From assembly GCF_019331675.1 (NCBI RefSeq), contig NZ_JAHBBJ010000019.1, forward strand, positions 1 through 57,584: a DNA stretch of 57,584 bases. The letters are read 5' to 3'. Position 1 is the stretch's first letter. Every line of letters begins with the position of its first letter. Shown here in pieces: positions 1-8,469 of the stretch. Under the pieces are notes generated by a model. The model had not been told where the DNA came from. It was given only the letters and a program-made list of their open reading frames with translations, and did no database searches. The stretch is from Bifidobacterium miconisargentati (GTDB taxonomy: Bacteria > Actinomycetota > Actinomycetes > Actinomycetales > Bifidobacteriaceae). The translations under genes were made by a program, and so were the position numbers.

Positions 1-11
1 TAATTCAAGAT

Positions 12-127
12 TTGCGGCGGTCATGGCCCAGGTGAGACGCCCGGTCCCATTCCGAACCCGGAAGCTAAGGCCTGGCACGGCGATGGTACTGCACCCGACA
101 GGGTGTGGGAGAGTAGCACACCGCCGC
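12..127 (+). rRNA. rrf: 5S ribosomal RNA
   Basis: The stretch has the actinobacterial 5S layout. A 5' TTGCGGCGGTCATGGC pairs with the 3' end CACACCGCCGC, and CCCGGTCCCATTCCGAACCC and GGTACTGCACCCGACAGGGT lie between. The ends are set from the terminal stem and may be off by a base or two. It is the last gene of an rRNA operon whose 16S and 23S lie before the window. Confidence 0.95.
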
Positions 128-139
128 TATATATTTCCT

Positions 140-175
140 GAGAAGGGGAGGAACCACATGGTTCCTCCCCTTCTC
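140..175 (+). terminator. Rho-independent terminator of the rRNA operon
   Basis: A perfect 17-bp stem (GAGAAGGGGAGGAACCA with its complement) and a 2-nt loop lie 12 nt after the 5S. There is no long T-run. Position and stem length make it the operon terminator. Nothing is seen in 176-304. Confidence 0.8.
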
Positions 176-304
176 GCATATCCGGACAAAAGAACCGTAT
201 GGGCCCTCCCATTGCCCCGCACGGACTGACCGTTCCGGCGATATCCGGTGTCTTCGGGGTGGAAAGCATCGTTCCCGTGCCCAAGAGACCATTGGAACGG
301 GATT

Positions 305-528
305 GGCTCTGTCAAACCAGGATCGACATGAATCCATGTCTGACCACCCCTCAGTCGGCTTCGCGGCCAGCCCGTCCTGCAATTACGGACGAACTCCGTT
401 CGCGTTCCGCCGGCTCGACTGTCGTCTCGCACATCGCCTGCGAACGGCACCGCCGTTTGCTCCACGGCGATGTCCCGGCAAGGGGAGTCCAAGAATAAGG
501 GCCATGTCGAGCTTGGTTTAACAGAGCC
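305..528. repeat. Intergenic element with terminal inverted repeats (copy 1, 224 bp)
   Basis: The left end GGCTCTGTCAAACCAGGATC and the right end GCTTGGTTTAACAGAGCC are imperfect inverted copies, about 24 bp each. The interior holds a stretch also present in the elements at 11721-11879 and 16865-17010 (GCAATTACGGACGAACT... type) and a GGCGATGTCC segment shared with 32009-32141. It has no coding capacity of its own, so it resembles a MITE-like, non-autonomous element. Related ends are at 7675-7797 and 32009-32141. Confidence 0.7.
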
Positions 529-539
529 ATGGGATTTCC

Positions 540-648
540 GGTCCATTGAGTACAGGAATATGTCCCTTCCGGACCCAAAGGACCGCTGATAAGCCGATTC
601 GCGGTCCTTCCCGTACAGAAGGCACACGGTTGCGTACCCGAAGGACCG
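540..648. repeat. Two tandem hairpins of the AGAAGG-loop family (set A)
   Basis: Hairpin A1 (540-584) pairs GGTCCATTGAGT with ACCCAAAGGACC (10 of 12). Hairpin A2 (601-648) pairs CGGTCCTT with AAGGACCG and GTAC with GTAC around a loop reading AGAAGGCACACGGTT. The loop and the GCGGTC arm recur in the hairpins at 4131-4351. They lie just beyond the 3' end of the AraC-type gene, so they may also act as its terminator. Confidence 0.6.
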
Positions 649-665
649 TGCAACCCGTATGAACG

Positions 666-1661
666 CTACCGACCCCGCCCCTCACGATAGACAAGAGGAG
701 TAAGACCCAGCGTGGCGCGGAAGACGCGCGTGAAATAGTTCGCTGAATTGAACCCGCAACGTGCGGCGACTGCGGAAACCGACAGGTCGGTGGTCTTCAA
801 CAGTTCCGTGGCCGCCCGCAAACGAACGTCCGTGACGTAGTCGATGGGCGATTGATGCAGATAGTCACGGAAGATCGCGGAGCATGTACTCCGGCTTACG
901 GCACCGGCGACGGCAATCGTGTCCAGCGCCAACGGACGGGCGTAACTCGCCTGTATGGAATCGACCATGGCAGTCAACGCGGTGAGACGGCTGCTGGTAC
1001 GGCGATGCGTTGCGGATACGCGACGATTGTCCGATTTGACTGTCGTGATTCCATTCGCAATATCGCCCGACCCATCGTTGGACGTGCGGGTCTCCATCAT
1101 GCCGTTCAACGCCCGCGCGATGGAGTAGAACCCGCTCAGCACGGCCAGCGGTGCATCGTATTCGTCCCGCGCGGTCGCCATCGCGTCCAATGACTCCAGA
1201 ACCGTATGGGCGTAACCATAACCGTCACTGCCATCGAGCAGTAGATACGGCGGCCTGTCCGTCCTGCAGGCGGGCAGAATGAACCGCTCCAGCACGTCCT
1301 TCGTGGCGCCGACGCGCATCTGGTTCACCAGCACGCACAGGAACTCGCAATCCGTGCCGTCCTCCGAATACCCGTAATGCAGTCGCCTGGCATTGACGAA
1401 GATGCCTTGCCCCTCCTCGATGCGCATCCGCTCGCCGTCCACGAAATACGTCAGATGCCCACGCCGGGCGATAAGAAACTCCCAATCGTCATGCCAATGG
1501 CATTCCGCGCGCATGTGCGGGTACGAGGAGAGCCGTCCTTCGCGGATATACGAGAAGAACGTGGGATAGTCGTACCGGACTCGCTCCGAACCGTCAACCC
1601 GCAGCCGTGCCGGATCCGGCCCGGCGATTTCCTGCTGGATGTCGCTATTGCGTGCTGCCAT
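666..1661 (-). CDS. AraC-family transcriptional regulator
   Basis: This 331-residue protein has the usual two-part AraC layout. Residues about 30-130 form a cupin-like ligand-binding domain (SYPHMRAECHWHDDWEFLIA, then MRIEEGQGIFVNARRLHYGY). Residues about 230-330 hold two helix-turn-helix motifs, ending SVSAVAARCGFNSANYFTRV, the signature of the second HTH. Such proteins bind a small ligand and activate a neighbouring promoter. It is transcribed away from the MATE/acetyltransferase pair, with a 200-bp shared spacer, and so probably controls that pair. The inducer cannot be told from sequence. AAGGA sits upstream of the ATG at 1661. Confidence 0.9.
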   Translation of the reverse strand: MAARNSDIQQEIAGPDPARLRVDGSERVRYDYPTFFSYIREGRLSSYPHMRAECHWHDDWEFLIARRGHLTYFVDGERMRIEEGQGIFVNARRLHYGYSEDGTDCEFLCVLVNQMRVGATKDVLERFILPACRTDRPPYLLLDGSDGYGYAHTVLESLDAMATARDEYDAPLAVLSGFYSIARALNGMMETRTSNDGSGDIANGITTVKSDNRRVSATHRRTSSRLTALTAMVDSIQASYARPLALDTIAVAGAVSRSTCSAIFRDYLHQSPIDYVTDVRLRAATELLKTTDLSVSAVAARCGFNSANYFTRVFRATLGLTPLVYREGRGR

Positions 1662-1728
1662 GACTCATCGATTCCTTGAATACTTTGGCAAAGGAGTGTG
1701 TATGCCGCGTATGGCACTGCTGCCAACA

Positions 1729-1765
1729 TAGCAAATAATGCTAAAAACCATGCTGATTCTGCTAT
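1729..1765. promoter_or_regulatory. Candidate operators between the AraC-type regulator and the MATE gene
   Basis: TAGCAAATAATGCTA (1729-1743) is an inverted repeat TAGCA-N5-TGCTA. It is followed one to two helical turns later by a related ATGCTGATTCTGCTAT (1750-1765). The pair lies in an AT-rich part of the divergent spacer. Binding by the AraC-type protein is inference. Confidence 0.4.
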
Positions 1766-1863
1766 TTTTCCGTGCCTCTCAATCCGATATTGCTGTGTAA
1801 TGGATGACGGTTGCAAGCCATGCGCAATAAGATCAACAAGGCAAACAAGGGCGGAAGGAGCCA

Positions 1864-3366
1864 ATGATGGCCAGTGAATCGACTTTCCGCGATTTCGCCC
1901 GTCAACTGCGTCCGCTGGCCCTGCCCATCGCATTCCAGCAATTCGTGCTGGTCCTGTCCAACGCCTTCGACGTGTTCATGCTGGCCGCGGTCGACCAGAA
2001 CGCCCTGTCCGCGGTGTCCCTCGCCACGCAATTCCAATTCATCTTCGACCTGTTCCTCATGGCCTTCGCCATCGGTGCCAGCACTCTCATCGCCCAGTAT
2101 TGGGGTAAGGGAGATGCCGGTGCCGTGCAGCAGGTCATCACGTTCGTCATGCGGCATACGATTGCGCTGTCGGCCGTGTTCGCCGTCCTGGCTGCCGCAG
2201 TCCCGCATCTGCTGATGCGCATCACTACGAACGATGCGGTACTCATCGGCCTTGGCTCCCACTACCTTGTCGTCACGTCGCTCGCGTTCGTGCTGATCGG
2301 CGTCAGCCAGATCAACCTTTGTTTGTTCAAGAACACCGGCCGCGCGCGGACCGGCACCATCATCAGCGCCGCCGGCGTCGCGCTGCACATCGTGACCAGC
2401 GCCATGCTCCTGTTCGGTTGGCTCGGCATGCCGCGGCTCGGCGTGACCGGCGTCGCGATCTCCACGGTCGTTTCCCGTACGGTCGAATGCGTCTGGTCCT
2501 GTTGGAAGGTTTGGCAGGATTCGAGGCGCCATAACGCTCCCGGCGTGCAATGGCACGCGATGATCCCCGTGTCCGCACAATGCAAGGCCAAGGTCGAGAC
2601 CACCGGAATCAATCGCACCGTCAATGCCAAAGCCGATCCCGCAAACGGCTCCGGCAACACCATCCCCGGCAATACCGACCGCCGCACCACCCGGACGTCC
2701 ACGTCCATCCTCGAACGCGACTACTGGCGGTACACCCTGCCCGTGCTCGGCAACGAAATCATCTGGGGCGGCGGATTCGCCACCTACACCATCATCATGG
2801 GCCACCTCGGCACGGACGCCGTGGCCGCGAACTCAGTGGCGAACATCATCAAGGACCTGCTGGTCTGCCTGTGCGCCGGACTCGGCTCCGGCGGCGGCAT
2901 CCTCCTCGGCGGCATCATGGGCCGCGGCGACCTCGCCCAGGCGCGCCATGTCGGCCGCTGGCTGTGCCGCAGCGCGTTGGCGCTCGGCGCGGCAATCGGC
3001 GCGGTGATCCTCATGATTCGCCCGCTGGTCCTACGCTGGTCGCTTCTGGATGCGCAGGCCAACGAGTACCTGTCCGGCATGCTGCTCGTCTGCGCCTACT
3101 ACGTGGTCGGCAAGGCCCTCAATTCCATCACCGTGGGCGGCATCTTCCCGGCTGGCGGCGATTCTCGGTTCGGCATGGTGTGCGATGCGGTGACGATATG
3201 GGCCATCGTGATTCCGATGGGCATGCTCGCCGCGTTCGTCTGGCAGCTGCCGGTCATGGCCGTGTACGTCATCCTCAACATCGACGAACTTCTCAAGATC
3301 CCCGCCGTCATCGTCCACTATCGCACCCACCGATGGCTGCGGAATGTGACGCGAGAATCCGACTGA
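1864..3366 (+). CDS. MATE-family multidrug/toxin exporter
   Basis: The 500-residue polytopic membrane protein starts like MATE/NorM transporters (LALPIAFQQFVLVLSNAFDV) and has two similar halves, the second beginning YWRYTLPVLGNEIIWGGGF. MATE proteins export drugs or metabolites against a Na+ or H+ gradient. The loop joining the halves (about residues 215-285) is long and hydrophilic, which explains a length above the usual 450. Two ATGs are adjacent (1864, 1867). The AGGAG at 1856-1860 is better spaced for 1867. It is followed 58 bp later by an acetyltransferase gene, probably in one transcript. Confidence 0.88.
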   Translation: MMASESTFRDFARQLRPLALPIAFQQFVLVLSNAFDVFMLAAVDQNALSAVSLATQFQFIFDLFLMAFAIGASTLIAQYWGKGDAGAVQQVITFVMRHTIALSAVFAVLAAAVPHLLMRITTNDAVLIGLGSHYLVVTSLAFVLIGVSQINLCLFKNTGRARTGTIISAAGVALHIVTSAMLLFGWLGMPRLGVTGVAISTVVSRTVECVWSCWKVWQDSRRHNAPGVQWHAMIPVSAQCKAKVETTGINRTVNAKADPANGSGNTIPGNTDRRTTRTSTSILERDYWRYTLPVLGNEIIWGGGFATYTIIMGHLGTDAVAANSVANIIKDLLVCLCAGLGSGGGILLGGIMGRGDLAQARHVGRWLCRSALALGAAIGAVILMIRPLVLRWSLLDAQANEYLSGMLLVCAYYVVGKALNSITVGGIFPAGGDSRFGMVCDAVTIWAIVIPMGMLAAFVWQLPVMAVYVILNIDELLKIPAVIVHYRTHRWLRNVTRESD

Positions 3367-3424
3367 CACGCCCCTCACCCAAACGACCAGAAAGACCAGA
3401 AAGGCCCGAAAGAAAGGAACCATC

Positions 3425-4051
3425 ATGCAGGAAACCATGCGCCAGCGCATCGCGGAAGGCAAGCTCTTCACCGACTACTGCGAAGGCCTGCCCGAGGACC
3501 GGCTCGCGGCCAAGCGCCGGATGAAGCGATTCAACGAGATCGACCCGGCCGATACGCAGGGCCGTACCGCACTCATCGCCGAAATCCTCGGCGCTCCGGC
3601 GAACGCCTGGATCGAACCGCCGTTCTACTTCTGCTACGGCACGAACATCACCATCGGCGACGGCACGTACATCAACGTCAACTGCTCGTTCATCGACGAC
3701 GGCCGCATCACCATCGGCGAGCGGGTCATGTTCGGCCCGTCCGTGAACATCGCCACCGTCAGCCACCCCATCAACCCGGCCATGCGCGAATTCATGTTCG
3801 CCGATCCGGTCACCATCGGCGACGACTGCTGGATCGGCGCGAACGTGACGATCTGCCCCGGCGTGACCATCGGTGAAGGCACGACGATTGGTGCGGGCTC
3901 GGTCGTCACGCATGACATCCCCGCGCACACCGTCGCGGTCGGCGTGCCCTGCCGCGTGCTGCGCGAGATCAGCGAAACGGACATGGCCGAATACCGCCCC
4001 GGCATGACCTTCGCCGATGACGAGCTGGTGCGCGAGACCAAGGCCGCATAA
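3425..4051 (+). CDS. Sugar O-acetyltransferase (maltose/galactoside acetyltransferase family)
   Basis: The protein is 208 residues long. The N-terminal helical Mac domain (MRQRIAEGKLFTDYCEGLPE) is followed by left-handed beta-helix hexapeptide repeats (ITIGDGTYINVN, VTIGDDCWIGANVTI, VTIGEGTTIGAGSVV). The catalytic His is in ATVSHP. Members transfer acetyl from acetyl-CoA to a sugar hydroxyl, often to detoxify non-metabolised sugars that are then exported. That suits its position behind an exporter gene. AAGGAACC precedes the ATG. The 5' spacer has a short imperfect GACCAGAAA repeat. Confidence 0.9.
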   Translation: MQETMRQRIAEGKLFTDYCEGLPEDRLAAKRRMKRFNEIDPADTQGRTALIAEILGAPANAWIEPPFYFCYGTNITIGDGTYINVNCSFIDDGRITIGERVMFGPSVNIATVSHPINPAMREFMFADPVTIGDDCWIGANVTICPGVTIGEGTTIGAGSVVTHDIPAHTVAVGVPCRVLREISETDMAEYRPGMTFADDELVRETKAA

Positions 4052-4086
4052 GCCTCGGCCGCGGTCTCCTTGATTCCGCAGGTAGT

Positions 4087-4351
4087 CGTTCCCATGAGCA
4101 AAGGAACGTCTGGGACAGCAGTCCGCGACCGTTTCGTGATAGGAGATCGCTGCTTCTAGCACGAAACAATCTCCAGCACGGCGATTCACGACTGTTTGGG
4201 GCTAGAAGACATCTGTTTCTAGCCTCAAACAATCGCCGTGCGGTCTTTTGAGCTGAGAAGGGACGTGGTTCTGTACTCAAAAGACCGCTAGGAGAGTGAT
4301 TTGCGGTCTTTTGGATACAGAAGGCATGTGGTTCTCTATCCAAAAGACCGC
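4087..4351. repeat. Run of tandem hairpins of the AGAAGG-loop family (set B)
   Basis: The hairpins are: 4087-4108 (CGTTCC/GGAACG), 4131-4167 (GTTTCGTG/CACGAAAC), 4177-4240 (CACGGCGATT/AATCGCCGTG enclosing GGCTAGAA/TTCTAGCC), 4240-4288 (GCGGTCTTTTGAG/CTCAAAAGACCGC) and 4303-4351 (GCGGTCTTTTGGAT/ATCCAAAAGACCGC). The last three share an inner AGAA...TTCT pair around GACRTSTG-like loops, and the last two share most of their arms. No reading frame explains this. 4352-4595 shows nothing beyond the GH3 leader. Confidence 0.75.
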
Positions 4352-4595
4352 TTATCGTTCCAATACGTCCTTCCGACCGATTGTGCGCGGGAAACGACAG
4401 GTTGTGTAATGCGGCCCACCGCGGCCTCGCGAACCTGATTGAATCAGACTAGCGGCGGATCGCATGCTGCAAGGCGGCGCGGCGATCACGCTGGAGAGAT
4501 ACGCAACCAGTACGCGAGTACGCGGCCCGGACGCATGCAACCAACCGGTGCGCGCCCGGTGCCCGGCAGACAGTGCAAGGAAGGACGAGACAGCG

Positions 4596-7106
4596 ATGGA
4601 ACTCGAAGAACTTTCGGTGGCCGAGAAGGCGGCGATGCTTTCCGGCGGCTCCGAATGGGATTCACGCGGCAACGAACGCGCCGGCATCCCCAGCTTCGTG
4701 ATGAGCGACGGCCCCCATGGCGTGCGCCGCCAGCTCGGCGAGGGCGACCATCTGGGCCTGGGCGAATCCAAGCCCGCCACCTGCTTCCCGACCGCCGGCA
4801 CCGTGGCCAACTCGTGGGATCCGGCGCTTGCCGAGGAGATGGGCGAGGCGCTCGGCAAGGAGGCGCACGATCTCGACGTGAACGTGCTGCTCGGACCGGG
4901 CCTCAACATCAAGCGCAACCCGCTGTGCGGCCGCAACTTCGAGTACTATTCCGAGGATCCGATCGTGGCGGGCCGCATGGCCGCCGGCCTCATCCGCGGC
5001 ATCCAGTCCAACGGCGTGTCCGCATGCCCCAAGCACTTCGCCGTCAACAGCCAGGAGCTGCGCCGTCAGGCCTCCAATTCGGTGATTGACGAGCGCACGA
5101 TGCGCGAGATCTACCTGACCGGCTTCGAGATCGCCGTGCGCGAGGCCGCGCCCCTGACCATCATGACCTCCTACAACGAGGTCAACGGCGTCTACGCGCA
5201 CGAGAACAAGCACCTGCTGCAGGACATCCTGCGCGACGAATGGGGCTTCGACGGCATGGTCGTCTCCGATTGGGGCGGATCCAACTCCGCCGTGGCCGCG
5301 GTCAAGGCCGGCGGCTCCCTCGAAATGCCGAGCCCCGGATACACGTCCGTGCGCGAGCTCGAAGGCGCGGTCAAGGCTGGCACGCTCTCCGAGGCGGACC
5401 TGAGCGCCCGCGCCGCCGAGATCGCCAAGATCGCCCGCCTGACCCGCACTGAAGGCGTGGGCCGCAACGACCTGCTCAAGGACGACATCGCCGCCGCGCA
5501 CCATGCCGTGGCCCGCAAGGTGGCCGAAGGGTCGGCCGTGCTGCTCAAGAACGGTGCCGCCGCAGCCGCTGCCGCATCCGACACGGCCGCCGCGCCCATC
5601 CTCCCGCTCAAACCCGGCACCCGCGTGGCCGTGGTCGGCGACATGGCCAGAACGCCGCGATTCCAAGGCTCCGGCTCCTCCAAGGTGAACGCCACCCGCG
5701 AGGAGAACATCCTGGACGAGCTGCGACACTCCGCCCCGGCCGCCGAAACCGGCATCACCGTGACCGGCTACGCTCAGGGCTACGACCGTCAGGGCGCCGC
5801 CAGCCAGTCCCTCATCGACGAGGCCGTCGCGCTCGCCTCCGCGGACGGGACCGACGCCGTCATCGCCGTGGTCGGCCTTGACGAGCGCAGCGAATCCGAG
5901 GGCCTCGACCGCTCCACCATGGCCATCCCGCAGGTCCAGAACGACCTCGTGGACTCCCTGGCCGCCACCGGCAAGCCCGTCATCGTGGTGCTCGTGGCCG
6001 GCTCCCCGGTCGAACTGCCGTGGTTCGATGCCGTGGCCGCCGTGCTGTACGTCGGCTTGTCTGGCCAGGCCGGCGCTTCCGCCACCGTGCGCGCGCTGAC
6101 CGGTCAGGTCAACCCGTCCGGCCACCTGGCCGAAACCTGGCCTCTGCGCTACGACGACTGCCCGTCCTCCGGCTGGTACCCGGCCATCGGACGCGACGCC
6201 ATCTACCGCGAGGGCCCATTCGTCGGCTACCGGTACTACGAGACCGCCGGCGTACCCGTCCGCTTCCCGTTCGGCTACGGCCTGTCCTACTCGACGTTCA
6301 CGTACACCGGACTCACCGCCGACGAAACCGGCGTGCAGTTCACCGTCACCAACGATTCCGACGTGCCCGGCGCCACCGTCGCCCAGCTGTACGTCTCCGG
6401 ACCCTCCCGGACGGAACTCGGCACAGGCGAGCCGACCGGCGGCGTGCTGCGCCCCGCCCGCGAACTCAAGGGCTTCGTCAAGGTCGAACTGGACGCGCAT
6501 GAGTCGAAGGCCGTGCGCATCGACTTCGACCGGTACACCTTCCGTCACTTCGACACCGAAACCGACCGCTGGGCCATCGAATCGGGCATCTGGACGCTCG
6601 CCGTGGGCACGGATGCCGAACATCTGCCGCTCGTCACACCGTTCGCCGTGGCCGGCGACGTGGACGCCGCTCCCGCCGACCCCGCGCTGGGCCACTACCT
6701 CGGCGGCGACGTCAAGCACGTGACCGATACCGAAATGGCCGTGCTGTTCGGTCGCGAGGTCATCGCCCCCGGCAAGCCCACCGTGTTCGGTGTGAACGAC
6801 CCGATCTCCAGCTGGGTCGATTCACGTGGATTCGTGGCCCGGACCGTGGCCAAAACGCTCATCAGCCGCGAGGCCAAGACCCGCCAGAAGACCGGTGCTC
6901 CCGACCTCAACACGCTGTTCATCCTCAACATGCCGCCACGCGCCATGAGCAAGATGACGCAGGGCATGGTCGACTCGGCCATGGTGGACGCCATCGTCAA
7001 GATCGCCAACGGCCACACCTTCCGCGGACTCGGCGGACTCATCGCCGGATTCTTCCGCAACCAATCCGCCAACAAGCGCACCGCAAAGGAGCTCAACCAT
7101 GACTGA
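4596..7106 (+). CDS. Glycoside hydrolase family 3 beta-glucosidase
   Basis: The 836-residue protein shows the GH3 order: N-terminal barrel with FVMSDGPHGVRRQ and CPKHFAVNSQE, the nucleophile motif MVVSDWGGSN (Asp225), a second alpha/beta domain with GSGSSKVN, then a fibronectin-III-like domain after FPFGYGLSYSTFTYTGL. About 100 extra C-terminal residues follow. GH3 enzymes release glucose or xylose from beta-linked oligosaccharides or plant glycosides. With no signal peptide it should be cytoplasmic. The ATG at 4596 is chosen because GGAAGGA precedes it; an in-frame ATG at 4464 has no ribosome site. It overlaps the next gene by 8 nt. Confidence 0.93.
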   Translation: MELEELSVAEKAAMLSGGSEWDSRGNERAGIPSFVMSDGPHGVRRQLGEGDHLGLGESKPATCFPTAGTVANSWDPALAEEMGEALGKEAHDLDVNVLLGPGLNIKRNPLCGRNFEYYSEDPIVAGRMAAGLIRGIQSNGVSACPKHFAVNSQELRRQASNSVIDERTMREIYLTGFEIAVREAAPLTIMTSYNEVNGVYAHENKHLLQDILRDEWGFDGMVVSDWGGSNSAVAAVKAGGSLEMPSPGYTSVRELEGAVKAGTLSEADLSARAAEIAKIARLTRTEGVGRNDLLKDDIAAAHHAVARKVAEGSAVLLKNGAAAAAAASDTAAAPILPLKPGTRVAVVGDMARTPRFQGSGSSKVNATREENILDELRHSAPAAETGITVTGYAQGYDRQGAASQSLIDEAVALASADGTDAVIAVVGLDERSESEGLDRSTMAIPQVQNDLVDSLAATGKPVIVVLVAGSPVELPWFDAVAAVLYVGLSGQAGASATVRALTGQVNPSGHLAETWPLRYDDCPSSGWYPAIGRDAIYREGPFVGYRYYETAGVPVRFPFGYGLSYSTFTYTGLTADETGVQFTVTNDSDVPGATVAQLYVSGPSRTELGTGEPTGGVLRPARELKGFVKVELDAHESKAVRIDFDRYTFRHFDTETDRWAIESGIWTLAVGTDAEHLPLVTPFAVAGDVDAAPADPALGHYLGGDVKHVTDTEMAVLFGREVIAPGKPTVFGVNDPISSWVDSRGFVARTVAKTLISREAKTRQKTGAPDLNTLFILNMPPRAMSKMTQGMVDSAMVDAIVKIANGHTFRGLGGLIAGFFRNQSANKRTAKELNHD

Positions 7107-7647
7107 CACCGCGAACAAGGCCGCCGCCCCGGCCGAAGGCAAGAAACTCGGCCCCATCCGCCAGTGGATCAAGGACCACCCCACCATCTGGGAGTTCATC
7201 CTGTTCAACGTGCTCTCGAACATCTCCACCATCTCCCGCTTCGTGGTCACGTGGATCGGCACCGCGGTGTTCGTGGCCGGACTGGGTCTGACCACGCCGT
7301 TCCACTTCCTCATCTTCAACTACCCGGAGTCCGGCAACGGCCTGGGCGGCTTCCTCACCTTCCTCTTTGCCGAGGTGATCGCCCAGGTGGTGAACTTCTT
7401 CGTGCAGATGAAGTGGGTGTTCAAGTCCGATTCCAGCTTCAGGGACGCCGCCTGGAAGTACGCGATCCTGGCCGTGGTGATCGTGGTGGTGAACCTCGTG
7501 CTGCCGGGCTACGTGACCGCGCTGTGCCAGGGCTGGGGCATGAACGCCGGCGTGGCCGGCACCATCGCCTCCGTGGTCAACACGCTGCTGGCCGTGGTGG
7601 TGAGCTACCCGCTGCTCAAGTTCTGGATCATGCCCAAGAACAAGTAG
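7099..7647 (+). CDS. GtrA-like polytopic membrane protein
   Basis: The protein is 182 residues long with four predicted membrane segments and the GtrA-type motif VNFFVQMKWVFKSD between segments 2 and 3. The family includes flippase-like proteins that move lipid-linked sugars and many uncharacterised members. Its start lies inside the last codons of the GH3 gene, so the two are translationally coupled. What a GtrA-like protein does beside a beta-glucosidase cannot be told from sequence. It is the last gene of the unit: the strand then enters repeats and a terminator. Confidence 0.8.
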   Translation: MTDTANKAAAPAEGKKLGPIRQWIKDHPTIWEFILFNVLSNISTISRFVVTWIGTAVFVAGLGLTTPFHFLIFNYPESGNGLGGFLTFLFAEVIAQVVNFFVQMKWVFKSDSSFRDAAWKYAILAVVIVVVNLVLPGYVTALCQGWGMNAGVAGTIASVVNTLLAVVVSYPLLKFWIMPKNK

Positions 7648-7674
7648 TAGGAGGCCGCATAACCCATATCTCAA

Positions 7675-7797
7675 GGCTCTGTTAAACCAAGATTGACATG
7701 AATTCCATTGGACTACCCCTCAGTCGGCTTCGCCGACAGCTCCCCTGACAAGGGGAGCCAAGAATAAGGGCTATGTCAATCTTGGTTTAACAGAGCC
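7675..7797. repeat. Intergenic element with terminal inverted repeats (copy 2, 123 bp)
   Basis: The ends GGCTCTGTTAAACCAAGATT and AATCTTGGTTTAACAGAGCC are exact inverted copies, and the match extends to about 25 bp with GACAT/ATGTC. Inside is a GGCTCCCCT-type unit on the minus strand with its GTCGGCgaaGCCGAC hairpin. It is the shortest and best-preserved of three related elements and lies right after the GtrA-like gene. Confidence 0.75.
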
Positions 7798-7838
7798 TAT
7801 CTCAATTCTTCTGATTTCTTCTTTCTCTTCCCCAAGGT

Positions 7839-7878
7839 CCGGCCGGACGTCTCCCCGTGAGCGTCCGGCCGGGCTTTT
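7839..7878 (+). terminator. Rho-independent terminator
   Basis: CCGGCCGGACG and CGTCCGGCCGG form an 11-bp stem with a 12-nt loop, followed by GCTTTTTG. It lies downstream of the GH3/GtrA-like unit. Confidence 0.85.
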
Positions 7879-7891
7879 TGCTCCCGACCAT

Positions 7892-7938
7892 GGCTCCCCT
7901 TGTCAGGGGAGCTGTCGGCGAAGCCGACTGAGGGGTAG
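7892..7938. repeat. GGCTCCCCT-type palindromic unit
   Basis: A single unit: GGCTCCCCTtgtcAGGGGAGC hairpin, GTCGGCgaaGCCGAC hairpin, then TGAGGGGTAG. Up to about 7990 further inverted segments follow (GCCGGTGCGG..., CCCCTCgatGAGGGG). Confidence 0.75.
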
Positions 7939-8093
7939 TCTTGCGGAATTTCGATTATTGCCGGTGCGGTAAGGCCCCTCGATGAGGGGCCCGTCGGTGA
8001 ACCGGCAAATGTGAACAATGCCACATGCGGATGGGCGGGTCGTTCCACGGGACTTCGCGGCTGTCTTGCGGAAACGGCGGAAAATCAACAAAA

Positions 8094-8141
8094 ACACTAC
8101 ATCTAGTATTTGCGTACGCAACACGCCACTACCCATAGTGG
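8094..8141 (+). promoter_or_regulatory. Two NrdR-box-like sites upstream of nrdH
   Basis: ACACTACATCTAGTAT (8094-8109) and CCACTACCCATAGTGG (8126-8141) resemble the NrdR consensus (ACACWATATMTWGTGT). Their starts are 32 bp apart, three helical turns, as is usual for tandem NrdR boxes. A promoter follows at once: TTGATT (8143-8148), 16 nt, TAATAT (8165-8170). NrdR represses ribonucleotide reductase genes when dATP is plentiful; repression here is inferred. Confidence 0.75.
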
Positions 8142-8208
8142 CTTGATTGCGAATCGTGCGGCTGTAATATGGCGTTCGCTTCATTGTTCTACGTCAAGGG
8201 GAGCCACC

Positions 8209-8469
8209 ATGACCGTCACCGTGTTCACCAAGCCGCATTGCCCGCAGTGTGAGGCCACCAAGCGCCAGTTCACCAAGCTCGGTGTGCCGTTCGAGACCGT
8301 GGATCTCTCCGAGAACCCCTCCACGCTCGAGCAGCTCACGGCCGCCGGTTTCCGCCAGGCCCCGGTCGTCATCACGCCGGACAACTCCTGGAGCGGCTAC
8401 CGTCCGGACCTCATCCGCGAAGTCGCCAAGCAGGCCGTCGTGGCCGCGACCGCTCCGGTCGCCGCGTGA
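8209..8469 (+). CDS. nrdH: Glutaredoxin-like protein NrdH
   Basis: The 86-residue thioredoxin-fold protein has the redox motif CPQC near the N-terminus ([17 protein letters not shown]) and the NrdH-type tail region WSGYRPDLI. It supplies electrons from thioredoxin reductase to NrdE. The ATG at 8209 follows AAGGGGAG by a normal spacer; the earlier in-frame ATG at 8110 lies inside the regulatory region. Its stop overlaps the GTG of nrdI, so translation is coupled. Confidence 0.95.
   Translation: MTVTVFTKPHCPQCEATKRQFTKLGVPFETVDLSENPSTLEQLTAAGFRQAPVVITPDNSWSGYRPDLIREVAKQAVVAATAPVAA

Noticed and set aside
305..528. Prophage or insertion-sequence remnant
   Set aside because: No integrase, transposase or phage gene fragment could be read anywhere in the window. 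The element is non-coding.
7650..8090. Transfer RNA genes in the intergenic hairpins
   Set aside because: No T-loop GTTCRAnYC with flanking stem was found here or in the other gaps. The hairpins are palindromic repeats.
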